Assembly (NCBI GenBank): GCA_963853835.1
Contig: OY970835.1
Coordinates: 13,212,501-13,276,500 of the forward strand
Direction of reading: 5' to 3'
Length of the DNA stretch: 64,000 bases
Source of the DNA: Calendula officinalis
Taxonomy: Eukaryota > Streptophyta > Magnoliopsida > Asterales > Asteraceae
A model generated the notes under the pieces. The model worked only from the letters and a program-made list of their open reading frames with translations, had not been told where the DNA came from and did not search any database. Below, piece by piece: positions 22,840 through 34,898 of the stretch. The position numbers and the translations under genes were made by a program. Each line of letters begins with the position of its first letter. The stretch's first letter is position 1.

Positions 22840-24371
22840 TTCAATATCTAAGATTGTGTGACAAAAGGTGCTATACTAAAACAATCATAACTTTCAGCTC
22901 GGGTGTCCGTTTCACGCCCACGAGTAACCAAAATAGTTGGTTCGTTCGTCACTGCCAAGAACAAGTTCTGCCCGAATTCTTCACTGTTCCCGGCCCGAAC
23001 TTCATTTTCGGCCCGAACTTCAACCTCGGCCCGAACTTCGACCTCGGTCCGAACTTCGACCTCGGCCCGAACTTCGACCTCGGCCCGAACTTCAACCTCG
23101 GCCCGGACATCATCCTCGGCCCGAACACCACTTCGGCCCGAACACCAATGCTGCCCGAACACCACTTTGGCCCGAACACCACTTCGGCCCGAACATCCCA
23201 TTTCGGCCCGAACACCACTTCGGCCCGAACATCCCTCTTCGGCCCGAACTCTTCAATATCCAAGATTGTGTGACAAAAGGTGCTATACTAAAACATTCAT
23301 AACTTTCAGCTCGGGTGTCCGTTTCACGGCCACGAGTAACCAAAATAGCTAGTTCGTTCGTCACTGCCAAGAACAAGTTCGGCCCGAACTCTTCACTGTT
23401 CCCGACCCGAACTTCATTTTCGGCCCGAACTTCAACCTCGGTCCGAACTCCGACCTCGGCCCGAACTTCAACCTCGGCACGAATATCATCCTCGGCCCGA
23501 ACACCGAACTTCAGCCCGGACACCGAACTTCAGCCCGAACACCACTTTGGCCCGAACACCACTTCGGCCCGAACACCACTTCGGCCCGAACATCCCACTT
23601 CGGCCTGAACACCACTTCGGCCCGAACATCCCTCTTCGGCCCGAACTCTTCAATATCCAAGGTTGTGTGACAAAAGGTGTTATACTAAAACATTCATAAC
23701 TTTCAGCTCGGGTGTCCGTTTCACGCCCACGAGTAACCAAAATAGCTGGTTCGTTCGTCACTGCCAAGAACAAGTTCGGCCCGAACTATTCACTGTTCCC
23801 GGCCCGAACTTCATTTTCGGCCCGAACTTCAACCTCGGCCCGAACATCAACCTCGGCCCGAACTCCGACCTCGGCCCGAACTCCAACCTCGGCCCGAACA
23901 TCATCCTCGGCCCGGACACCGAACTTCGGCCCGAACACCACTTCGGCCCGAACATCCCGCTTCGGCCGAACACCACTTCCGCCCGAACATCCCTCTTCGG
24001 CCCGATCTCTTCAACATCCAAGATTGTGTGACAAAAGGTGTTATATACTAAAACATTCATAACTTTCAGCTCGGGTGTCCGTTTCACGCCCACGAGTAAC
24101 CAAAATAGCTGGTTCGTTCGTCACTGCCAAGAACAAGTTCGGCCCGAACTCTTCACTGTTCCCGGCCCGAACTTCATTTTCGGCTCGAACTTCAACCTCG
24201 GCCCGAATTCCGACCTCGGCCCGAACTTCAACCTCGGCCCGAACATCATCCTCGGCCCGAACACCGAACTTCGCCCCAACACCACTTTGGCCCGAACACC
24301 ACATCGGCCCGAACATCCCACTTCGGCCCGAACACCACTTCGGCCCGAACATCCCTCTCCGGCCCGAACTC
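22840..24371 (+). repeat. X-Y-Z-W four-monomer cassette, copy 1
   Basis: Anchors 22903 (X), 23315 (Y), 23712 (Z), 24075 (W). X has several cttcgacct units and ggcccggacatc. Y has tttcacggccacgag and tagctagttcg, with a cttcagcccggacacc right zone. Z is entered through ccaaggttgtgtg and has gaactattcactg. W is entered through ttcaacatcc and has a 2-bp insertion giving gttatatactaaaac. This copy's X begins with the L-like tagttgg and aagttctgcccgaatt, so it is a hybrid at the junction with the preceding block. Confidence 0.85.
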
Positions 24372-26266
24372 TTCAATATCCAAGATTGTGTGACAAAAGG
24401 TGATATACTAAAACATTCATAACTTTCAGCTCGGGTGTCCGTTTCACGCCCACGAGTAACCAAAATAGCTGGTTCGTTCGTCACTGCCAAGAACAAGTTC
24501 GGCCCGAACTCTTCACTGTTCCCGGCACGAACTTCATTTTCTGCCCGAACTTCAACCTCGGCCCGAACATCAACCTCGGCCCGAACTCCGACCTCGGCCC
24601 GAACTCCAACCTCGGCCCGAACTCCGACCTCGGCCCGAACATCATCCTCGGCCGGAACACCGAACTTCGGCCCGAACACCGAACTTCGGCCCGAACACCA
24701 CTTCGGCCCGAACATCCCACTTCGGCCCGAACACCACTTCCGCCCGAACATCCCTCTTCGGCCCGATCTCTTCAATATCCAAGATTGTGTGACAAAATGT
24801 GCTATACTAAAACATTCATAACTTTCAGCTCGGGTGTCCGTTTCACGCCCACGACTAACCAAAATAGCTGGTTCGTTCGTAACTGCCAAGAACAAGTTCG
24901 GCCCGAACTCTTCACTGTTCCTGGCCCGAACTTCATTTTCGGCCCGAACTTCAACCTCGGCCCGAACTCCGACCTCGGCCCGAACTTCAACCTCGGCCCG
25001 AACATCATCCTCGGCCCGAAAACACCGAACTTCGCCCCAACACCACTTGGGCCCGAACACCACTTCGGCCCGAACATCCCACTTCGGCCCGAACACCACT
25101 TCGACCCGAACATCCCTCTTCGGCCCGAACTCTTCAATATCCAAGATTGTGTGACAAAAGGTGCTATACTAAAACATTCATAACTTTCAGCCCGGGTGTC
25201 CGTTTCACGCCCACGAGTAACCAAAATAGCTGGTTCGTTCGTCACTGCCAAGAACAAGTTCGGCCCGAACTATTCACCGTTCACGGCCCGAACTTCATTT
25301 TCGGCCCGAACTTCAACCTCGGCCCGAACTTTAACCTCGGCCCGAACTCCGACCTAGGCCCGAACTTCAACCTCGGCCCGAACATCATCCTCGTCCCGAA
25401 CACCACTTCGGCCCGAACACCACTTCGGCCCGAACACCACTTCGGCCCGAACATCCCACTTCGGCCCGAACACCACTTCGGCCCGAACATCCCTCTTCGG
25501 CCCGAACTCTTCAATATCCAAGATTGTGTGACAAAAGGTGCTATACTAAAGCATTCATAACTTTCAACTCGGGTGTCCGTTTCACGCCCACGAGTAACCA
25601 AAATAGCTGGTTCGTTCGTCACTGCCAAGAACAAGTTCGGCCCGAACTCTTCACTGTTCCCGGCCCGAACTTCATTTTCGGCCCGAACTTCAACCTCGGC
25701 CCGAACTCCGACCTCGGCCCGAACTTCAACCTCGGCCCGAACATCATCCTCGGGCCGAACACCGAACTTAGGCCCGAACATAACTTCGGCCCGAACACCA
25801 CTTCGGCCCGAACATCCCACTTCGGCCCGAACACCACTTCGGCCCGAACATCCCTCTTCGGCCCGAACTCTTCAATATCCAAGATTGTGTGACAAAAGGT
25901 GCTATACTAAAACATTCATAACTTTCAGCTCGGGTGTCCGTTTCACGCCCACGAGTAACCAAAATAGCTGGTTCGTTCGTCACTGCCAAGAAAAAGTTCG
26001 GCCCGAACTCTTCACTGTTCCCGGCCCGAACTTCATTTTCGGCCCGAACTTCAACCTCGGCCCGAACTTCAACCTCGGCTCGAACTCCGACCTAGGCCCG
26101 AACTTCAACCTCGGCCCGAACATCATCCTCGGCCCGAACACCGAACTTCGGCCCGAACACCACTTCGGCCCGAACACCACTTCGGCCCGAACATCCCACT
26201 TCGGACCGAACACCACTTCGGCCCGAACACCACTTCGGCCCGAACATCCCTCTTCGGCCCGAACTC
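24372..26266 (+). repeat. Filler monomers A-B-C-D-E after cassette 1
   Basis: Anchors are 24435 (A), 24834 (B), 25196 (C), 25573 (D) and 25934 (E). A has two accgaactt units in a row and is followed by acaaaatgtgc. B has cgttcgtaactgcc. C has ttcagcccgggtg and gaactattcaccgttcacgg. D has aaagcattcataac and tttcaactcggg. A, B and C recur in the same order at 29718, 30117 and 30477 (offset 5283-5281 bp), and D at 27879. Cassette plus fillers makes a nine-monomer, 3427-bp higher-order unit. Confidence 0.8.
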
Positions 26267-27815
26267 TTCAATATCCAAGATTGTGTGACAAAAGGTGCTA
26301 TACTAAAACATTCTTAACTTTCAACTCGGGTGTCCGTTTCACGCCCACGAGTAACCAAAATAGCTTGTTCGTTCGTCACTGCCAAGAACAAGTTCGTCCC
26401 GAACTCTTCACTGTTCCCGGCCCGAACTTCATTTTCGGCCCGAACTTCAACCTCGGCCCGAACTTCAACCTCGGCCCGAACTTCGACCTCGGCCCGAACT
26501 TCGACCTCGGCCCGAACTTCAACCTCGGCCCGGACATCATCCTCGGCCCGAACACCACTTCGGCCCGAACACCAATTCGGCCCGAACACCACTTCGGCCC
26601 GAACACCACTTCGGCCCGAACATCCCATTTCGGCCCGAACACCACTTCGGCCCGAACATCCCTCTTCGGCCCGAACTCTTCAATATCCAAGATTGTGTGA
26701 CAAAAGGTGCTATACTAAAACATTCATAACTTTCAGCTCGGGTGTCCGTTTCACGGCCACGAGTAACCAAAATAGCTAGTTCGTTCGTCACTGCCAAGAA
26801 CAAGTTCGGCCCGAACTCTTCACTGTTCCCGACCCGAACTTCATTTTCGGCCCGAACTTCAACCTCGGTCCGAACTCCGACCTCGGCCCGAACTTCAACC
26901 TCGGCCCGAATATCATCCTCGGCCCGAACACCGAACTTCAGCCCGGACACCGAACTTCAGCCCGAACACCACTTCGGCCCGAACACCACTTCGGCCTGAA
27001 CATCCCACTTCGGCCTGAACACCACTTCGGCCCGAACATCCCTCTTCGGCCCGAACTCTTCAATATCCAAGGTTGTGTGACAAAAGGTGTTATACTAAAA
27101 CATTCATAACTTTCAGCTCGGGTGTCCGTTTCACGCCCACGTGTAACCAAAATAGCTGGTTCGTTCGTCACTGCCAAGAACAAGTTCGGCCCGAACTATT
27201 CACTGTTCCCGGCCCGAACTTCATTTTCGGCCCGAACTTCAACCTCGGCCCGAACATCAACCTCGGCCCGAACTCCGACCTCGACCCGAACTCCAACCTC
27301 GGCCCGAACATCATCCTCGGCCCGAACACCGAACTTCGGCCCGAACACCACTTCGGCCCGAACATCCCACTTCGGCCGAACACCACTTCCGCCCGAACAT
27401 CCCTCTTCGGCCCGATCTCTTCAACATCCAAGATTGTGTGACAAAAGGTGTTATATACTAAAACATTCATAACTTTCAGCTCGGGTGTCCGTTTCACGCC
27501 CACGAGTAACCAAAATAGCTGGTTCGTTCGTCACTGCCAAGAACAAGTTCGGCCCGCACTCTTCACTGTTCCCGGCCCGAACTTCATTTTCGGCCCGAAC
27601 TTCAACCTCGGCCCGAACTTCATCCTCGGCCCGAACTCCGACCTAGGCCCGAACTTCAACCTCGGCCCGAACATCATCCTCGGCCCGAACACCACTTCGG
27701 CCCGAACACCACTTCGGCCCGAACACCACTTCGGCCCGAACACCACTTCGGCCCGAACATCCCACTTCGGCCCGAACACCACTTCGGCCCGAACATCCCT
27801 CTTCGGACCGAACTC
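26267..27815 (+). repeat. X-Y-Z-W cassette, copy 2
   Basis: Anchors 26330, 26742, 27122 and 27485. X here has tagcttgttcg and aagttcgtcccg. The Y and Z monomers carry the marks of copy 1, and Z has a private cacgtgtaacc. The fourth monomer has a W core but a different tail and is annotated separately as a chimera. Confidence 0.85.
27420..27815 (+). repeat. Chimeric W/C monomer
   Basis: The core has the W-class hallmarks (ttcaacatcc entry, gttatatactaaaac). The subrepeat zone instead follows the C-class pattern of anchor 25196: ctccgacctaggcccg, then a run of accactt units with no accgaactt unit. The next monomer is D class, as expected after C. The simplest reading is an unequal exchange between a W and a C monomer, removing A and B and shortening this higher-order unit from nine monomers to five (1892 bp between the X monomers at 26330 and 28222). 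Confidence 0.75.
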
Positions 27816-28158
27816 TTCAATATCCAAGATTGTGTGACAAAAGGTGCTATACTAAAGCATTCATAACTTTCAACTCGGGTGTCCGCTTCACGCCCACGAG
27901 TAACCAAAATAGCTGGTTCGTTCGTCACTGCCAAGAACAAGTTCGGCCCGAACTCTTCACTGTTCCCGGCCCGAACTTCATTTTCGGCCCGAACTTCAAC
28001 CTAGGCCCGAACTTCAACCTCGGCCCGAACATCATCCTCGGGCCGAACACCGAACTTCGGCCCGAACATAACTTCGGCCCGAACACCACTTCGGCCCGAA
28101 CATCCCACTTCGGCCCGAACACCACTTCGGTCCGAACATCCCTCTTCGGCCCGAACTC

Positions 28159-29654
28159 TTCAATATCCAAGATTGTGTGACAAAAGGTGCTATACTAAAA
28201 CATTCATAACTTTCAGCTCGGGTGTCCGTTTCACGCCCACGAGTAACCAAAATAGCTTGTTCGTTCGTCACTGCCAAGAACAAGTTCGTCCCGAACTCTT
28301 CACTGTTCCCGGCCCGAACTTCATTTTCGGCCCGAACTTCAACCTCGGCCCGAACTTCGACCTCGGCCCGAACTTCGACCTCGGCCCGAACTTCAACCTC
28401 GGCCCGGACATCATCCTCGGCCCGAACACCACTTCGGCCCGAACACCAATTCGGCCCGAACACCACTTCGGCCCGAACACCACTTCGGCCCGAACATCCC
28501 ATTTCGGCCCGAACACCACTTCGGCCCGAACATCCCTCTTCGGCCCGAACTCTTCAATATCCAAGATTGTGTGACAAAAGGTGCTATACTAAAACATTCA
28601 TAACTTTCAGCTCGGGTGCCCGTTTCACGGCCATGAGTAACCAAAATAGCTAGTTCGTTCGTCACTGCCAAGAACAAGTTCGGCCCGAACTCTTCACTGT
28701 TCCCGACCCGAACTTCATTTTCGGCCCGAACTTCAACCTCGGTCCGAACTCCGACCTCGGCCCGAACTTCAACCTCGGCCCGAATATCATCCTCGGCCCG
28801 AACACCGAACTTCAGCCCGGACACCGAACTTCAGCCCGAACACCACTTTGGCCCGAACACCACTTCGGCCCGAACACCACTTCGGCCCGAACACCACTTC
28901 GGCCCGAACATCCCACTTCGGCCTGAACACCACTTCGGCCCGAACATCCCTCTTCGGCCCGAACTCTTCAATATCCAAGGTTGTGTGACAAAAGGTGTTA
29001 TACTAAAACATTCATAACTTTCAGCTCGGGTGTCCGTTTCACGCCCACGAGTAGTTCGTCACTGCCAAGAACAAGTTCGGCCCGAACTATTCACTGTTCC
29101 CGGCCCGAACTTCATTTTCGGCCCGAACTCCAACCTCGGCCCGAACTCCAACCTCGGCCCGAACTCCAACCTCGGCCCGAACATCATCCTCGGCCCGAAC
29201 ACCGAACTTCGGCCCGAACACCACTTCGGCCCGAACATCCCACTTCGGCCGAACACCACTTCCGCCCGAACATCCCTCTTCGGCCCGATCTCTTCAACAT
29301 CCAAGATTGTGTGACAAAAGGTGTTATATACTAAAACATTCATAACTTTCAGCTCGGGTGTCCGTTTCACGCCCACGAGTAACCAAAATAGCTGGTTCGT
29401 TCGTCACTGCCAAGAACAAGTTCGGCCCGAACTCTTCACTGTTCCCGGCCCGAACTTCATTTTCGGCCCGAACTTCAACCTCGGCCCGAATTCCGACCTC
29501 GGCCCGAACTTCATCCTCGGCCCGAACATCATCCTCGGCCCGAACACCGAACTTCGCCGCAACACCACTTTGGCCCGAACACCACTTCGGCCCGAACATC
29601 CCACTTCGGCCCGAACACCACTTCGGCCCGAACATCCCTCTTCGGCCCGAACTC
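28159..29654 (+). repeat. X-Y-Z-W cassette, copy 3
   Basis: Anchors are 28222, 28616, 29030 and 29358. X is one cttcgacct/cttcaacct unit shorter than in copy 2. Y has the private changes gggtgcccg and ggccatgagtaacc. Z contains the window's only large core deletion. W retains gttatatactaaaac. The fillers A-B-C and an E-like monomer follow. Confidence 0.85.
28967..29292 (+). repeat. Z monomer with a 17-bp deletion inside the core
   Basis: Anchor 29030. The core reads cacgagtagttcgtcactgcc with the 17 bases accaaaatagctggttc missing between cacgagta and gttcgtc. The deletion is near a short gta/gtt similarity. Its left zone is also unusual, with three tccaacct units in a row. It is the only core I found with a deletion larger than a few bases, and was not propagated to other Z monomers (23712, 27122, 31966). 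Confidence 0.9.
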
Positions 29655-31149
29655 TTAAATATCCAAGATTGTGTGACAAAAGGTGCTATACTAAAACATT
29701 CATAACTTTCAGCTCGGGTGTCCGTTTCACGCCCACGAGTAACCAAAATAGTTGGTTCGTTCGTCACTGCCAAGAACAAGTTCGGCCCGAACTCTTCACT
29801 GTTCCCGGCCCGAACTTCATTTTCTGCCCGAACTTCAACCTCGGCCCGAACATCAACCTCGGCCCGAACTCCGACCTCGGCCCGAACTCCAACCTCGGCC
29901 CGAACTCCAACCTCGGCCCGAACATCATCCTCGGCCCGAACACCGAACTTCGGCCCGAACACCGAACTTCGGCCCGAACACCACTTCGGCCCGAACATCC
30001 CACTTCGGCCCGAACACCACTTCCGCCCGAACATCCCTCTTCGGCCCGATCTCTTCAATATCCAAGATTGTGTGACAAAATGTGCAATACTAAAATATTC
30101 ATAACTTTCAGCTCGGGTGTCCGTTTCACGCCCACGAGTAACCAAAATAGCTGGTTCGTTCGTAACTGCCAAGAACAAGTTCGGCCCGAACTCTTCACTG
30201 TTCCCGGCCCGAACTTCATTTCCGGCCCGAACTTCAACCTCGGCCCGAACTCCGACCTCGGCCCGAACTTCAACCTCGGCCCGAACATCATCCTCGGCCT
30301 GAACACCGAACTTCGCCCCAACACCACTTTGGCCCGAACACCACTTCGGCCCGAACATCCCACTTCGGCCCGAACACCACTTCGGCCCGAACATCCCTCT
30401 TCGGCCCGAACTCTTCAATATCCAAGATTGTGTGACAAAAGGTGCTATACTAAAACATTCATAACTTTCAGCCCGGGTGTCCGTTTCACGCCCACGAGTA
30501 ACCAAAATAGCTGGTTCGTTCGTCACTGCCAAGAACAAGTTCGGCCCGAACTATTCACCGTTCACGGCCCGAACTTCATTTTCGGCCCGAACTTCAACCT
30601 CGGCCCGAACTTCAACCTCGGCCCGAACTCCGACCTAGGCCCGAACTTCAACCTCGGCCCGAACATCATCCTCGGCCCGAACACCACTTCGGCCCGAACA
30701 CCACTTCGGCCCGAACACCACTTCGGCTCGAACATCCCTCTTCGGCCCGAACTCTTCAATATCCAAGATTGTGTGACAAAAGGTGCTATACTAAAACATT
30801 CATAACTTTCAGCTCGGGTGTCCGTTTCACGCCCACGAGTAACCAAAATAGCTGGTTCGTACGTCACTGCCAAGAACAAGTTCGGCCCGAACTCTTCACT
30901 GTTCCCGGCCCGAACTTCATTTTCGGCCCGAACTTCAACCTCGGCCCGAACTTCAACCTCGGCCCGAACTCCGACCTAGGCCCGAACTTCAACCTCGGCC
31001 CGGACATCATCCTCGGCCCGAACACCGAACTTCGGCCCGAACACCACTTCGGCCCGAACACCACTTCGGCCCGAACATCCCACTTCGGACCGAACACCAC
31101 TTCGGCCCGAACACCACTTCGGCCCGAACATCCCTCTTCGGCCCGAACC
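29655..31149 (+). repeat. Filler monomers A-B-C-E after cassette 3
   Basis: Anchors are 29718 (A), 30117 (B), 30477 (C) and 30818 (E-like). A, B and C lie 5283-5281 bp from their counterparts at 24435-25196. D is missing here. Spacings from the preceding W are 360, 399 and 360 bp, all multiples of three, so reading frames stay in register and unusually long open frames span this stretch on both strands. Confidence 0.8.
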
Positions 31150-32626
31150 TTCAATATCCAAGATTGTGTGACAAAAGGTGTTATACTAAAACATTCTTAA
31201 CTTTCAACTCGGGTGTCCGTTTCACGCCCACGAGTAACCAAAATAGCTGGTTCGTTCGTCACTGCCAAGAACAAGTTCGTCCTGAACTCTTCACTGTTCC
31301 CGGCCCGAACTTCATTTTCGGCCCGAACTTCAACCTCGGCCCGAACTTCGACCTCGGCCCGAACTTCGACCTCGGCCCGAACTTCAACCTCGGCCCGGAC
31401 ATCATCCTCGGCCCGAACACCACTTCGGCCCGAACACCAATTCGGCCCGAACACCACTTCGGCCCGAACACCACTTCGGCCCGAACATCCCATTTCGGCC
31501 CGAACACCACTTCGGCCCGAACATCCCTCTTCGGCCCGAACTCTTCAATATCCAAGATTGTGTGACAAAAGGTGCTATACTAAAACATTCATAACTTTCA
31601 GCTCGGGTGTCCGTTTCACGGCCACGAATAACCAAAATAGCTAGTTCGTTCGTCACTGCCAAGAACAAGTTCGGCCCGAACACTTCACTGTTCCCGACCC
31701 GAACTTCATTTTCGGCCCGAACTTCAACCTCGGTCCGAACTCGGACCTCGGCCCGAACTTCAACCTCGGCCCGAATATCATCCTCGGCCCGAACACCGAA
31801 CTTCAGCCCGGACACCGAACTTCAGCCCGAACACCACTTCGGCCCGAACACCACTTCGGCCCGAACACCACTTCGGCCCGAACACCACTTCGGCCCGAAC
31901 TCTTCAATATCCAAGGTTGTGTGACAAAAGGTGTTATACTAAAACATTCATAACTTTCAGCTCGGGTGTCCGTTTCACGCCCACGAGTAACCAAAATAGC
32001 TGGTTCGTTCGTCACTGCGAAGAACAAGTTCGGCCCGAACTATTCACTGTTCCCGGCCCGAACTTCATTTTCGGCCCGAACTTCAACCTCGGCCCGAACA
32101 TCAACCTCGGCCCGAACTCCGACCTCGGCCCGAACTCCAACCTCGGCCCGAACATCATCCTCGGCCCGAACACCGAAGTTCGGCCCGAACACCACTTCGG
32201 CCCGAACATCCCACTTCGGCCGAACACCACTTCCGCCCGAACATCCCTCTTCGGCCCGATCTCTTCAACATCCAAGATTGTGTGACAAAAGGTGTTATAT
32301 ACTAAAACATTCATAACTTTCAGCTCGGGTGTCCGTTTCACGCCCACGAGTAACCAAAATAGCTGGTTCGTTCGTCACTGCCAAGAACAAGTTCGGCCCG
32401 AACTCTTCACTGTTCCCGGCCCGAACTTCATTTTCGGTCCGAACTTCAACCTCGGCCCGAACTCAAACCTCGGCCCGAACTTCAACCTCGGCCCGAACAT
32501 CATCCTCGGGCCGAACACCGAACTTCGGCCCGAACACCACTTCGGCCCGAACACCACTCCGGCCCGAACATCCCACTTCGGCCCGAACACCACTTCGGCC
32601 TGAACATCCCTCTTCGGCCCGAACTC
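31150..32626 (+). repeat. X-Y-Z-W cassette, copy 4
   Basis: Anchors are 31213, 31607, 31966 and 32329. X has tttcaactcggg and aagttcgtcctg. Y has ggccacgaataacc and a private tcggacctc. Z has actgcgaagaac. W again has gttatatactaaaac. After this copy the cassette is not seen again in the window. Confidence 0.85.
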
Positions 32627-34898
32627 TTCAATATCCAAGATTGTGTGACAAAAGGTGCTATACTAAAACATTCATAACTTTCCGCTCGGGTGTCCGTTTC
32701 ACGCCCACGAGTAACCAAAATAGCTGGTTCGTTCGTCACTGCCAAGAACAAGTTCGGCCCGAACTCTTCACTGTTCCCGACCCGAACTTCATTTTCGTCC
32801 CGAACTTCAACCTCGGCCCGAACTTCAACCTCGGCCCGAACTCCGACCTCGGCCCGAACTTCAACCTCGGCCCGAACATCATCCTCGGCCCGAACACCGA
32901 ACTTCGGCCCGAACACCACTTCGGCCCGAACACCACTTCGGCCCGAACACCACTTCGGCCCGAACATCCCACTTCGGCCCGAACACCACTTCGGCCCGAA
33001 CACCAGTTCGGCCCGAACATCCCTCTTCGGCCTGAACTCTTCAATATCCAAGATTGTGTGACAAAAGGTGCTATACTAAAACATTCTTAACTTTCAGCTC
33101 GGGTGTCCGTTTCACGCCCACGAGCAACCAAAATAGCTGGTTCGTTCGTCACTGCCAAGAACAAGTTCGGCCCGAACTCTTCACTGTTTCCGGCCCGAAC
33201 TTCATTTTCGGCCCGAACTGCAACCTCGGCCCGAACATCAACCACGGCCCGAACTCCGACCTCGGCCCGAACTTCAACCTCGGCCCGGACATCATCCTCG
33301 GCCCGAACACCACTTCGGCCCGAACACCACTTCGGCCCGAACACCACTTCGGCCCGAACATCCCACTTCGGCCCGAACACCACTTCGGCCCGAACATCCC
33401 TCTTCGGCCCGAACTCTTCAATATCCAAGATTGTGTGACAAAAGGTGCTATACTAAAACATTCATAACTTTCAGCTCGGGTGTCCGTTTCACGCCCACGA
33501 GTAACCAAAATAGCTGGTTCGTTCGTCACTGCCAAGAACAAGTTCGGCCCGAACTCTTCACTGTTCCCGACCCGAACTTCATTTTCGTCCCGAACTTCAA
33601 CCTCGGCCCGAACTTCAACCTCGGCCCGAACTCCGACCTCGGCCCGAACTTCAACCTCGGCCCGAACATCATCCTCGGCCCGAACACCGAACTTCGGCCC
33701 GAACACCACTTCGGCCCGAACACCACATCGGCCCGAACATCCCACTTCGGCCCGAACACCACTTCGGCCCGAACATCCCTCTTCGGCCCGAACTCTTCAA
33801 TATCCAAGATTGTGTGACAAAAGGTGCTATACTAAAACATTCATAACTTTCAGCTCGGGTGTCCGTTTCACGCCCACGAGTAACCAAAATAGCTGGTTCG
33901 TTCGTCACTGCCACGAACAAGTTCGGCCCGAACTCTTCACTGTTCCCGGCCCGAACTTCATTTTCGGCCCGAACTTCAACCTCGGCCCGAACAACAACCT
34001 CGGCCCGAACTCCGACCTCGGCCCGAACTCCAACCTCGGCCCGAACATCATCCTCGGCCCGAACACCGAACTTCGGCCCGAGCACCACTTCGGCCCGAAC
34101 ATCCCACTTCGTTCCGAACACCACTTCGGCCCGAACATCCCTCTTCGGCCCGAACTCTTCAATATCCAAGATTGTGTGACAAAAGGTGCTATATTAAAAC
34201 ATTCATAACTTTCAGCTCGGGTGTCCGTTTCACGCCCACGAGTAACCAAAATAGCTGGTTCGTTCGTCACTGCCAAGAACAAGTTCTGCCCGAACTCTTC
34301 ACTGTTCCCGGCCCGAACTTCATTTTCGGCTCGAACTTCAACCTCGGCTCGAACTGTAACCTCGGCCCGACGTCCGACCTCGGCCCGAACTTCAACCTCG
34401 GCCCGAACATCATCCTCGGCCCGAACACCGAACTTCGGCCTGAACACCACTTCGGCCCGAACACCTCTTCGGCCCGAACATCCCACTTCGGCCCGAACAC
34501 CACTTCGGCCCGAACATCCCTCTTCGGCCCGAACTCTTCGATATCCAGGATTGTGTGACAAAAGGTGCTATACTAAAACATTCATAACTTTCAGCTCGGG
34601 TGTCCGTTTCACGCCCACGAGTAACCAAAATAGCTGGTTCGTTCGTCACTGCCAAGAACAAGTTCGGCCCGAACTCTTCACTGTTCCCGGACCGAACTTC
34701 ATTTTCGGCCCGAACTTCAACCTCGGCCCGAACATCAACCTCGGCCCGAACTCCGACCTCGGCCCGAACTCCAACCTCGGCCCGAACATCATCCTCGGCC
34801 CGAACACCGAACTTCGGCCCGAACACCACTTCGGCCCGAACAACCCACTTCGGCCCGAACACCACTTCCGCCCGAACATCTCTCTTCGGCCCGATCTC
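32627..34898 (+). repeat. Mixed monomers between the X-Y-Z-W region and the second collinear block
   Basis: Anchors are 32690, 33103, 33480, 33859, 34221 and 34600. The monomers at 32690 and 33480 are sisters (cctgttcccgaccc-type entry and cattttcgtcccg). 34221 has cgacgtccgacc, a mark shared with monomers at 46406, 49653, 56171, 56877 and 58340. 34600 (cccggaccgaac, cgaacaacccac) is a sister of 11271 and 37211. An isolated GATATC at the end of the 34221 monomer (34540) is the only core-entry site of its kind left of 45 kb. Confidence 0.75.

Noticed and set aside
24041..25144. 367-codon minus-strand open frame (Val-Arg-Ala-Glu type repeats)
   Set aside because: Same reasoning: it reads the complement of the same near-palindromic subunits, starts at a non-ATG codon, and stays open because the spacings here happen to preserve phase.
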